64,000 nt of DNA from Acinetobacter chengduensis. Lineage in GTDB: Bacteria > Pseudomonadota > Gammaproteobacteria > Pseudomonadales > Moraxellaceae. The DNA lies in NCBI RefSeq assembly GCF_003664645.1, contig NZ_RCHC01000008.1, positions 1-64,000 on the forward strand, read 5' to 3'. Positions 1-8,900 of this stretch are shown piece after piece. Both the position numbers and the translations under genes were made by a program. The first letter of the stretch is position 1; each line of letters starts with the position of its first letter. Below the pieces are notes generated by a model. That model made no database searches and was not told where the DNA came from. It saw nothing but the letters and a program-made list of their open reading frames with translations.

Positions 1-510
1 GGGGGGAAATTAGGGGAATAGCATAATTACGAAATTTATATGTAATTTTTGATGATTAAATCATCATTTTTAATATTAAAAGTCTGAGTAAGTACGATGA
101 TTTTGAATCAAATTGATCATTTAAACTACGTGCTATCTATGATTTAAATTAATTATTCGCTTAAGAATAAATCATTCTAAAAAGTTATGTTTTTTATAAA
201 ATAAAGTGATTAAAAAGTAAGCTGTTTTAGTGATCATTCAGTCGAAATATATTATAAAACTAGAATGTTTTAAGTAGAAATTACAGAATTATTAAAAAAA
301 AGTGGGTATTGTTAAGGGCATATAAAGACAATTTATTTTAAAAGCTTTAACCAAGTTTTTTCTTTGAGTTAGTCTGTTTGTCATTTAGACGAGTATGCTC
401 AAAAGGCATGCATCTAAATCAAACAACAAAAATTAGTTTTAAGGTCTTTTGATGCTAACGATATAACCACAATAAGTTGCATGTGAAAGGGCCTAGGGTT
501 TAGGTGTTGT
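1..510. other. AT-rich intergenic region with one imperfect hairpin
   Basis: No gene is supported here; the longest reading frames are very short and lack a ribosome binding site. The stretch is strongly AT-rich. The only structure I see is an imperfect inverted repeat, ATTTAGA at 383-389 pairing with TCTAAAT at 413-419 and an inner ATGC (395-398)/GCAT (406-409). It lies about 90 bases before the start of the sodium symporter gene and is not followed by a T run, so it does not look like a terminator. It probably belongs to the leader or control region of that gene. Confidence 0.4.
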
Positions 511-1995
511 ATGTCGGATAATCGTGAGAACTGGTCAGCGCGATCAGGATTTATTATTGCAGCTATTGGTTCTGCAGTTGGTTTAGGTAATATTTGGCGT
601 TTTCCATACGTCGCGTATGAAAATGGTGGTGGGGCGTTTTTAGTTCCTTATTTAATTGCAATTTTTGCAGCAGGTTTGCCGTTATTATTTTTAGACTATG
701 CGGTAGGTCATAAGTTTCGTAAAGCACCACCAACAGCGTATAAGAAGCTTATGAACGCTGAATCGTTGGGTTGGTGGCAAGTGATGGTGACATTGGTGAT
801 TGGTATTTACTATGCCAGTGTGTTGTCATGGGCCGGCAGTTATATGTTTTATTCATTTGGCCAAAAATGGGGAACGGATACACAAGCCTTTTTCTTTTCA
901 ACCTATTTACAAAATGGTGAAGGCTTAGCTTTAGGGTTTGTACCCACTTTGTTCTTTGGTTTAGTTGCTGTTTGGGCCGTGGTGATGTTTATCCTATATG
1001 GTGGCGTGCGTCGTGGTGTTGAATTAGCAAATAAAATCTTTATGCCATTGTTGGTGATTCTGTTTACTATTTTGGTGATTCAAGCGGTACGTTTGCCAGG
1101 TGCAACAGATGGTTTAAATGCATTTTTTACCCCAAACTGGGAAGCAATGACCAATTATAAAGTTTGGTTGGCTGCTTTTGGTCATATTTTCTTTTCATTG
1201 TCAGTGGGCTTCGGCATCATGTTGACATACGCTTCATATTTGAAGAAGAAAACCAATTTAACTGGTTCAGGTTTAGTTGTTGCTTTAGCAAACTCTTCAT
1301 TTGAAATTTTAGCGGGTATTGGTGTATTTGCTGCTCTTGGCTTTATGGCACATAGTGCGGGTGCAAGTGTACAAGATGTCGTATCTGGCGGTATTGGTTT
1401 AGCATTTATTGCGTTCCCTAAAATTATTTCAAGTATGGGTGCGGGCGGGGACTTATTTGGTTTCTTGTTCTTTGCGTCATTGGTTGTTGCGGGCATTACT
1501 TCTATGGTGAGTATCTTAGAAGTGCCTATTGCATCTTTCCAAGATAAACTGGCTTGGTCCCGTAAAAAGTCTGTAACGATTATTGCAGGCGGTTCAGCAA
1601 TTATCTCGACGCTTATTTTCTCAACGCATAGTGCAATCACATTTGTAGATATCATTGATTACTTTGCCAATAACATTGGTATTGTTGGTGGTGGTTTATT
1701 ATCGATTATTTTAGTTTCTTGGTTCCGTCGCCCACTGTTGAAGCAATTGCAGGCTCATGTGAATGAATACTCAAGTATTAAATTGGGTATGGGCTGGAAT
1801 TTTTTAGTTACAGTAATTACACCATTATCTTTATTGGTTGCACTTGTATTGACCTTTAAGTCAATTGTGTTGGAAGGTTATGGTGGTTATGCATCGCACA
1901 TCTTATGGATTGTGGGTGGCGGTACGATGGCATTTTTAATTCTTGGTGCAATCTTATTAGGTTGTTTCAAAGACAAAGGACTTGAGGAGAAATGA
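511..1995 (+). CDS. Sodium-dependent transporter, NSS/SNF family
   Basis: This is an inner-membrane secondary transporter of the neurotransmitter:sodium symporter family, which uses the Na+ gradient to import amino acids or related small molecules (LeuT fold). At 494 residues it has the usual bacterial size. Residues about 10-45 carry the family signature: SARSGFIIAAIGSAVGLGN, then IWRFPY and a glycine-rich unwound TM1 segment. About 11-12 hydrophobic segments follow. The ATG at 511 is preceded by purine-rich AGGG and AGGTG. A very short membrane protein gene starts one base after the stop, as in the MetP/MetS methionine transporters of other bacteria. The substrate cannot be read from sequence; methionine or alanine are possibilities by analogy only. 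Confidence 0.92.
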   Translation: MSDNRENWSARSGFIIAAIGSAVGLGNIWRFPYVAYENGGGAFLVPYLIAIFAAGLPLLFLDYAVGHKFRKAPPTAYKKLMNAESLGWWQVMVTLVIGIYYASVLSWAGSYMFYSFGQKWGTDTQAFFFSTYLQNGEGLALGFVPTLFFGLVAVWAVVMFILYGGVRRGVELANKIFMPLLVILFTILVIQAVRLPGATDGLNAFFTPNWEAMTNYKVWLAAFGHIFFSLSVGFGIMLTYASYLKKKTNLTGSGLVVALANSSFEILAGIGVFAALGFMAHSAGASVQDVVSGGIGLAFIAFPKIISSMGAGGDLFGFLFFASLVVAGITSMVSILEVPIASFQDKLAWSRKKSVTIIAGGSAIISTLIFSTHSAITFVDIIDYFANNIGIVGGGLLSIILVSWFRRPLLKQLQAHVNEYSSIKLGMGWNFLVTVITPLSLLVALVLTFKSIVLEGYGGYASHILWIVGGGTMAFLILGAILLGCFKDKGLEEK

Positions 1996-1996
1996 T

Positions 1997-2107
1997 ATGA
2001 ATACATACGCAATGATGATGATGATCATTTCTATAGTACTTCTTTGGGGTGGATTGATTTTAGCGACAGTACACCTTGTGAAGCATCCAGACGAAGAAGA
2101 CGATTGA
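1997..2107 (+). CDS. metS: MetS-type small subunit of the NSS transporter
   Basis: This 36-residue protein is one predicted membrane helix (about residues 5-28, opening with a run of four Met) followed by an acidic tail ending in DEEDD. It begins one base after the transporter stop codon, and the transporter's last codons GAGGAG supply the ribosome binding site, so the two are translationally linked. Small one-helix partners of this type (MetS) are known to be needed for activity or stability of NSS transporters such as MetP. The assignment rests on size, topology, acidic tail and position; sequence identity to characterised MetS was not tested. Confidence 0.75.
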   Translation: MNTYAMMMMIISIVLLWGGLILATVHLVKHPDEEDD

Positions 2108-2118
2108 GTCAATGCATT

Positions 2119-2150
2119 AAAAAAAAGGAATCCTTTGGGATTCCTTTTTT
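2119..2150 (+). terminator. Rho-independent terminator after the transporter pair
   Basis: The stem AAAAGGAATCC / GGGATTCCTTTT with a short loop is followed by a T run, 12 bases after the small-subunit stop codon. It closes the two-gene transporter operon. Confidence 0.88.
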
Positions 2151-2503
2151 ATTACTTATTTTTTATAGGACTTTTAAATCTAATTTAAATCGATAAACGT
2201 AGAAGGATCTAGTTGTATATAAAGAAAGTGATATCAATTGATTTAAATTAATACCTTATTCATGCGGTAATTCATGTGAAAATATAAAAACAGAATTTAG
2301 CTACTTTTAATAATGATTGCGACTGTAATTTATTTACAAGTGTATAGAATATATTATTGAATAATAACTAAACATATAATTAATAAATATTAAACTAATT
2401 TACAAAAAACTATAGAAATGCAAACTAAGTCTCGAAAAAACTTTATTAGTTAACAAAATGATGTAAGAATAAACAAAATATAAACATTAATTGGTTCAAT
2501 ACG
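2151..2503. other. AT-rich upstream region of the DUF11 cluster
   Basis: About 350 bases with no supported gene, very AT-rich, with many A and T tracts. It must hold the promoter of the secreted-protein cluster starting at 2504. AT-richness makes individual -35/-10 assignments unreliable, so I name none. Confidence 0.4.
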
Positions 2504-2983
2504 ATGAAGCAAAAAGCCAATAAATCGTTATTTAATTGTGTGGCAATTAGCATGATTTGTGGATTAACAAGCACAACTTTTGCAAATGAAAATCCACTCA
2601 AAGCACAAATGACGGTTTATCAAATTGTAGATCAACCCAAACATCTTAAAAAAGAGTTGAAGCAGACAGATCAGGTGAAGCCAGAAAGTCTGCTTGAATA
2701 TCAAGTGAGTTATTTAAATACCTCTGCGAACAGCTTAAAAAGTTTAAAGCTAAATCTGCCAATCCCTTCACATGTGAATTACACAGGGACATCTGTGCCT
2801 AAAAATACTTATGCATCGATAGATGGTCAGAATTTTGCTAAAGCACCTCTTACACGTGTTGTGAATGGCAAAAAAGTACTTGTGCCTTTCAATGAATATC
2901 GTGTTTTGCAGTGGCAAGTCGATGAATTAAAACCTAAACAAACGATTTCAGTCGCTGCACAAGTCCGTGTAAACGCTAATTAA
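2504..2983 (+). CDS. Small exported DUF11-like protein, first gene of surface cluster
   Basis: The 159-residue product has an N-terminal signal peptide (basic MKQKANK, hydrophobic stretch to about residue 25, cleavage probably after TTFA). The remainder looks like a single DUF11-type beta-sandwich module: LLEYQVSYLNTSANS, then a stretch with LPIPSHVNYTG, resembling the DUF11 pattern YTLTVTNTG...LPAGVTYV. Function is unknown. It is the first of five same-strand genes and lies 36 bases before the next, so co-expression is likely. It could be a periplasmic accessory subunit or a short surface subunit. The family call is moderate because the domain is divergent. Confidence 0.7.
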   Translation: MKQKANKSLFNCVAISMICGLTSTTFANENPLKAQMTVYQIVDQPKHLKKELKQTDQVKPESLLEYQVSYLNTSANSLKSLKLNLPIPSHVNYTGTSVPKNTYASIDGQNFAKAPLTRVVNGKKVLVPFNEYRVLQWQVDELKPKQTISVAAQVRVNAN

Positions 2984-3019
2984 TTTTTGCATCACAACAA
3001 TCACTTTTGTGGATTTCTT

Positions 3020-5845
3020 ATGAAACTTGATTTTAAATTAAGTACGGTAGCAGCATCTTTGGCTGTTATCGGCGGGGTAGCTTTGGCTAGCAGTCAATTA
3101 ATGGCAGCAACACCACTGGCGGGAACCAATATTAGTAACATTGCAACAGCTTCTTATGTGGATAATACCAATACGCCACGTACAGTAACATCGAACGAAG
3201 TCACCACAGCAGTTGCCCAAGTCGGTAGTTTTACTTTGGTGAATGATCGTTCCGCAACGACTACACCAAGTGGTAAAGTGGAAATGCACCACGTTTTGAC
3301 CAACACGGGTAACGGTACAGATACATTTACACTGCAATTAAATAATAAGAGTGGTGGTACATTTGATTTTGAATCAGGTAAATTTGCAGTTTATCTAGAT
3401 AAAAATCTTGATGGTGTACCTGATGATGCTGTGAATTTAGCAACGGCGAATACGGCTGTTGAGTTAAAATCAGGTGAAAGTGCTGGTTTAATTGTAGTTG
3501 CTACGACGCCAAATACTGCGACTGCGGGTCAAATGGATCAATTAGAGTTAGTGGCGACAGCTACTCAGCAGACACTCTATGTTTCGGGTCAAGGTACGAA
3601 ATCAAATACGGATACTGTAACGATTACGGCAGGTGCGGTTGTCAGCTTAACTAAGGCTGCGAGTATCAATAGTGCTAAAGTGGGCGATGAAATTGAATAT
3701 ACTTTAACGTTCAAAAATACAGGTAATGCAACAGCAACGAATGTTGCTATTTTCGATATTTTACCAACTAATGTCACTTATGTTACTAATTCAGCACGCT
3801 ATAGTGGTTCAACAGTTGCATTAACTGATATTGAAACTGATACTGATAATTATCAGTTCAATTTAGCTAAAAAGACACTGTTATTAAACATTCCTGAGCT
3901 AGCGGCAAATAAAACTGCAACCTTGAAATTTAAAGTAATCGTAAACGATACTCAGCTGAATACTGTTGATAACACAGCATACGTAGACCCAAATGGTAAG
4001 CCAAGTGATCCAAGTGATCCAACGAAGCCGAATGTGCCTTTAGAGATTGGTGATGCAGTACCACCAACAACATCAACGCCTGACGGCCCACAACCATCAA
4101 ACGAATCTAAAGTTCCTGTGGTTTCTGTGCATAAAGGTGCAATTAACGACACCTCGACATCAGCCTTCACAGATAGTGAAACACCTGCGGGCAGTGGTGA
4201 TGACGAAATTGTATTATCCGGTCAAAAAGACGGTGTACCAATTGTGTTTGGTGGATCGACGACAGCGGATGGCAATAAGATCGTTGTACATAACAGCGGT
4301 AATAGCGTCGATACCTATAACTTAACAGTTGATCGGGATGCATTGGCTCATTTTGCAGGGACAGATAAATTACCAGAAGGTACTCTGATTACGATTTTAA
4401 AATCAGATGGTGCAACGCCAATTACAGATACGAATGGCGATAAGCATTACGATACTGGTCCAATTCAACCTGGACAACATGCTGAATTTGTTATCCGTGT
4501 GACTTTACCAAATGGTTCAACGCATACAGTGGGTTACTCTTTCCTTGTAAACAGTACATCTATCGCAACCAGCACTGTAGATACGTTAAAACTTGCGACT
4601 GGTCCCATTACTGCGAATAGTGTTGACTTAGTCAACAAGGAAACAGGTGATCCTGAGAAAGGTACGGGTACGGGTACAAATACTCCAGTTCAAGATAAAA
4701 CCACACCGCCAGGCACACCGATTACATACGATGCAACCATCAAAAATAATGGTAATGTTCCTGATAACTATGTCATCACAGTACCAAATGTGCCTACAGA
4801 CTGGAAAGTTGAAATCTTTGAAAAAGATTCATCAGGCAACTGTACAACCACTAAAGCAACCAACTCAGGTAACATTCAAAATGGTAGTGAAAAAAGTTTC
4901 TGTGTGACCATCACGCCACCGCCAGGTACGCCAGCAGGAACAGAAAAAGACATTAAGGTAGAGATTAAATCACCATCAACTGGTACATCTGACTTTATTG
5001 TTTATCAAGTCGAAGTGGCGGAGCAACGTGGTTTAACATTTACCCCAGATCGTCAAGGTCAGGTTGCACCAGGCGGTACAGTTGAGTATGTACATACTTT
5101 AACCAACACTGGTAACGTTGTTGAAGGTGCTGCTGCAGTAAAAGCTGATGCTGCTAAAACTGGTTATGAATATGACCTACAGTTAGAGTGGACTTCAACG
5201 ATGACTGATGTAAATACATCGATCTATGTTGACTTAAACGGTAATGGTCAAGCAGATACCAGTGAGCTGATTACGGGTACTACTCCAGCAGCTTTAAATG
5301 CTTCATTGAAGACATTACTTGAAACATCTGGTGGTACTACGCCAGCTGATAAGGGCTTATCTCCAAATGAATCGATTCAGATCATTGTTAAAGTTCAAAC
5401 ACCAGCCACTGCAACAGCAGGTGAAAAAGATACAACGATTTTAACCTTCACTCCAACAGGTACAGGTGCACCAGGAGCTGTATCGATTACAGACTTAACT
5501 ACCATTAACTTGGGTCAAGTTCGTTTGTCTAAAACACAAGCATTGGCAACAGCTTGCGGTACAGTACCTGCGAATACAGCTTTTGTAACATCAAATATTA
5601 AAGCGAAACCAGGTGAGTGTGTTTATTACCGTGTGACTGCAGTCAATGATGGTAATCAAAATGCAACGGCTGTAAAAATCTCGGATATGGTGCCAAGTTA
5701 TACAACTTATGTTGCTAACTCGATTAAACCAACGACAGGTACAACCGAACCAACAACAACAAGTAAGGAAGTTCGTTACGATGTTGGTACGTTAACACCA
5801 GCAGCAACAGCAACATTAGAATTTGCTGTAAAAGTAGACCAATAA
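3020..5845 (+). CDS. Large exported DUF11-repeat surface protein
   Basis: This 941-residue protein has a typical signal peptide (MKLDFK, hydrophobic core, ending SSQLMAA near residue 31). A TTG 33 bases upstream is also open, but the ATG at 3020 gives a proper signal peptide and keeps alignment with the paralogous N-terminus of the next gene. The start of the mature chain (PLAGTNISNIATASY) is shared with that gene. A clear DUF11 domain lies at about 200-310 (VGDEIEYTLTFKNTGNA, then DILPTNVTYV) and another at about 845-940. Two copies of a module containing D-x-N-x-D/N-G (D127 and D738) flank Thr/Pro-rich linkers. The composition is Thr, Asn, Gly and Val-rich with few Cys, typical of extracellular beta proteins. 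C846 and C867 lie in a C-terminal module also found in the protein starting at 13012. Probably a surface stalk or fibre; function unproven. Confidence 0.85.
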   Translation: MKLDFKLSTVAASLAVIGGVALASSQLMAATPLAGTNISNIATASYVDNTNTPRTVTSNEVTTAVAQVGSFTLVNDRSATTTPSGKVEMHHVLTNTGNGTDTFTLQLNNKSGGTFDFESGKFAVYLDKNLDGVPDDAVNLATANTAVELKSGESAGLIVVATTPNTATAGQMDQLELVATATQQTLYVSGQGTKSNTDTVTITAGAVVSLTKAASINSAKVGDEIEYTLTFKNTGNATATNVAIFDILPTNVTYVTNSARYSGSTVALTDIETDTDNYQFNLAKKTLLLNIPELAANKTATLKFKVIVNDTQLNTVDNTAYVDPNGKPSDPSDPTKPNVPLEIGDAVPPTTSTPDGPQPSNESKVPVVSVHKGAINDTSTSAFTDSETPAGSGDDEIVLSGQKDGVPIVFGGSTTADGNKIVVHNSGNSVDTYNLTVDRDALAHFAGTDKLPEGTLITILKSDGATPITDTNGDKHYDTGPIQPGQHAEFVIRVTLPNGSTHTVGYSFLVNSTSIATSTVDTLKLATGPITANSVDLVNKETGDPEKGTGTGTNTPVQDKTTPPGTPITYDATIKNNGNVPDNYVITVPNVPTDWKVEIFEKDSSGNCTTTKATNSGNIQNGSEKSFCVTITPPPGTPAGTEKDIKVEIKSPSTGTSDFIVYQVEVAEQRGLTFTPDRQGQVAPGGTVEYVHTLTNTGNVVEGAAAVKADAAKTGYEYDLQLEWTSTMTDVNTSIYVDLNGNGQADTSELITGTTPAALNASLKTLLETSGGTTPADKGLSPNESIQIIVKVQTPATATAGEKDTTILTFTPTGTGAPGAVSITDLTTINLGQVRLSKTQALATACGTVPANTAFVTSNIKAKPGECVYYRVTAVNDGNQNATAVKISDMVPSYTTYVANSIKPTTGTTEPTTTSKEVRYDVGTLTPAATATLEFAVKVDQ

Positions 5846-5853
5846 TTGTAGTT

Positions 5854-5895
5854 AACCGCCTCTTTTAGGAGGGGCGGTTTCTTTTTGCTTTTTTT
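5854..5895 (+). terminator. Intrinsic terminator inside the DUF11 cluster
   Basis: The stem AACCGCC (5854-5860) / GGCGGTT (5873-5879) is followed by TCTTTTTGCTTTTTTT. It sits between the stalk-like gene and the barrel gene, just 16 bases before the latter's ATG. Transcripts may mostly end here, with some read-through or a separate start serving the downstream genes. Confidence 0.85.
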
Positions 5896-5910
5896 GTGGG
5901 TTGGGGTCCT

Positions 5911-8900
5911 ATGTCTGTTAAAACGTCAACTTCTTTGACTATTGATGCTTTGTCATGTTCGGCATTTGCGTCTGCTTTGTTGTTTGCGCAACAAAGTACT
6001 GCTGCAATGCCAATGGCTGGAGAGACTATTCAGAATATTGCTTATGCTTCATATGAGATAAGTGATGCAAATGGTGCGCAACATTTACAGACGACCCAAT
6101 CTAATCCTGTCAATGTCATGGTGCGTGAGCACTATGCACTTGACTTGTTACCTGATACAGTCAAGCAAGTTGAAGCTGGCTCTAAAGTTATTTGGCTAAA
6201 TGAGCTGAATAATTTAAGTAATACACCTGCATGGATTGATTTTTTAACTGATCCAAATGTGGGTTTATCCAATATTAAAATTTATCTGGATGCCAACCAA
6301 GATGGCATTTTTGATAGCACAGATACTTTGGTTCAAAATGGATTACAACTTGATCCAAACCAAGCTGTGTATTTATGGGTAGTTGCAGATACATCACACC
6401 AACTTGCTGATCAAAGTGAAATTGGTGTACCTATTACAGCATTTATTCGTGAACAACCTGAAATACGTGATCAGGTTGAAGATCGTGTACAAGTCATTCA
6501 ACCCAAATTAAAAATTGAAAAAGCTGTAGACCAAGCCGTTTTACAAGATACACGCCAATCACAGATTTTAAATTACACTTTAACTGTATCAAATACTGCG
6601 AATTTAGCTGTTGCACCCACACAGGTTAATGTCGATGGGCAAATGCAATCATGGGTGATTGTTGAAGATCCAATTCCAGCAAATACAACATTTGAACATT
6701 TACAGGTGAAAGAACAGCACTTAGATGTTGAGATATTACATCGCATTGCTGAAGGTCAATATTCAAAATATTTACCAGATGATAAAACAAAAATTGGCTA
6801 TGCTGTTGTGGCATATAAAAGACCATTTGCCGCACAGCAGAAAAGTCAAATTCAACTGACGGTAAAAACTAATCCAAGGTTGAGTTATACGACATTAAAA
6901 AATGAAGCTTATGTGCTTCACCAAGTAGGCAATCAAGATAAGAAAACCACCTCGAATGAGGTCGAAACACAAGTTGTAGCACCAGCCACGATTGATAGCA
7001 CAACTGGGGATTTTGCACATTCTTTACAGACAGGCCGTGTGAATGAGCCACTATATATTCAAACGAATGCTGCCATTTGTAATGCAAATCGCTCTGTGAG
7101 CGATCAGGTTAAAGTTCAGGTGACGTCTAAGCTAACGGGTGATGTTGTCTATGTGAATGCGACGGAAACGGGGGAAAATACAGGTGTTTTCCAGTTTGAT
7201 TTGCCAACAGAAGAAAATTCACAGAAAAATTTAGTTGATCAAATTTTACAAACCTTAAAGCGTGACCAGGTCAATATTCAGCTGACTGATTGTTTGGATG
7301 AACGTGGTCAAAGTACCCTGAAAATTGACAATATTCAAACCGATGTTTTGATTGACCCATACGGTATAGTATTTGATGCACAGACAGGAAAACCTGTAGC
7401 AGGTGCGACGGTCACTTTGGTCGATGAGTTTGATCGCCCTGTTGCAGACAATGTAGCATTTGAACTTGATCGAGTGACAGGTGAATTAAAATCGATTTCT
7501 GCCAAACAAGTAACCAATGAAAATGGTGAGTTTGTTTATCCACTGGTAAAAACAGGTAGTTATAAGTTGATCGTGGATACTTCAACAATCCCTGGTCAAG
7601 AATATAGCTTTGTAAGTAATCAGGTCATTTACCCCATTAGCTCATTTAATGGTAAAGAGGTTCATGCCGAATGGTCATATGGCGGAAAATTTACCTTAAC
7701 GAGTGATAGTCCTGCATTAAATATTGATATTCCGATTGATCCAAAAGCTTCAAGTAAAACAGGTTTAGTTGTTCAGAAAACAGCGCGAGATCAAAGTGTA
7801 GAATTAGGTGATTTTACTAATTACACCATTACAGTCACTAACCAAGGCAGTATTGAAGCACCAAACGTTCAGCTACAAGATACTTTGCCACGTGGTTTTA
7901 GTTATGTACCGAATACCACACGAGTAGATGGTAAAAAAGTCGCTGACCCTCTAGGGGGGAAAGGGCCTTATTTAACTTTAGGTCTGGGTAGCTTAGCTGC
8001 AAATACAGCGAAGAAAATTGAATATCGTGTTCAAATTGGCCCAAATGCATTAAATGGCGACGGGATTAACCGTGCACGTGCTGTAGATGGTCGTGGCGAA
8101 AGTTCAAATGAAGCACAGGCAAAAGTTAAAGTTCGTCCAGGGATATTTAGCTCAGAAGCATTTATTGTTGGTAAGGTATATACCGACTGTAATCGTAATG
8201 GCATGCAGGATGCAGGGGAGCTTGGTGTTCCTGGTGTACGTATCTTTATGGAAGATGGCACTTATGTGGTGACTGACCGTGAAGGTAAATACGACTTTTA
8301 TGGTGTTTCACCAAAAACACATGTCCTAAAAGTCGATCGCACCACAGTACCTGCGGGAGCTGAAATGGTGATTCAATCGAATCGTCATGCTGGTGATCCT
8401 GAAAGCCGTTTTGTTGATACCAAGCGCGGTGAATTGCATCGTGCAGACTTTGCGATTGCAGATCATGCTGAGGTATGTTCAGCACCGTTAATTGAGAAAA
8501 TTGAAAAGCGCCGTGCACAGATCAATCAAGATAATTTTAATCTAGAAAAAGCAATTAATCAGCAACTCTCTATTGATCGCCCAAGTTATACAACAACTAG
8601 TACACGTTCAGAAACGACCAGTGGCTGTCGCTCTGAGAATGGGCAAGATTGTTTATTAGGTCGTTATGATGATAAAGAAAAAACTAAATCTGGTCAGTTA
8701 AATATTGCATCGACTGAACCTAAAAAACTTGAAAAATTAGAAAGTTTATTAGGGCGTAGCGATGATAATCAGCTACGTATTTTGAATTTAAATGATGGGC
8801 AAGTCATGGCGGTCAACCAAACGACCGTACAAATTCAAGGTGCAGCAGGTGCAGAACAACGTATTTATGTAAATGACCAGCTTGTTTCTGATAAGCAAAT

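Noticed and set aside
97-147. Tiny reading frame MILNQIDHLNYVLSMI in the AT-rich left edge
   Set aside because: Sixteen codons without a ribosome binding site; expected by chance.
1182-1655. Minus-strand reading frame of 157 codons inside the sodium symporter gene
   Set aside because: It is the reverse-strand shadow of a well-conserved gene, with no ribosome binding site or recognisable motif.
3020-5845. Thr/Asn-rich repeats considered as DNA tandem repeats or a phase-variable tract
   Set aside because: The similarity is at protein-module level. Only very short direct DNA repeats such as the aagtgatcc pair near 4010 and ggtacg near 4662 are present, too few copies for a variable tract.
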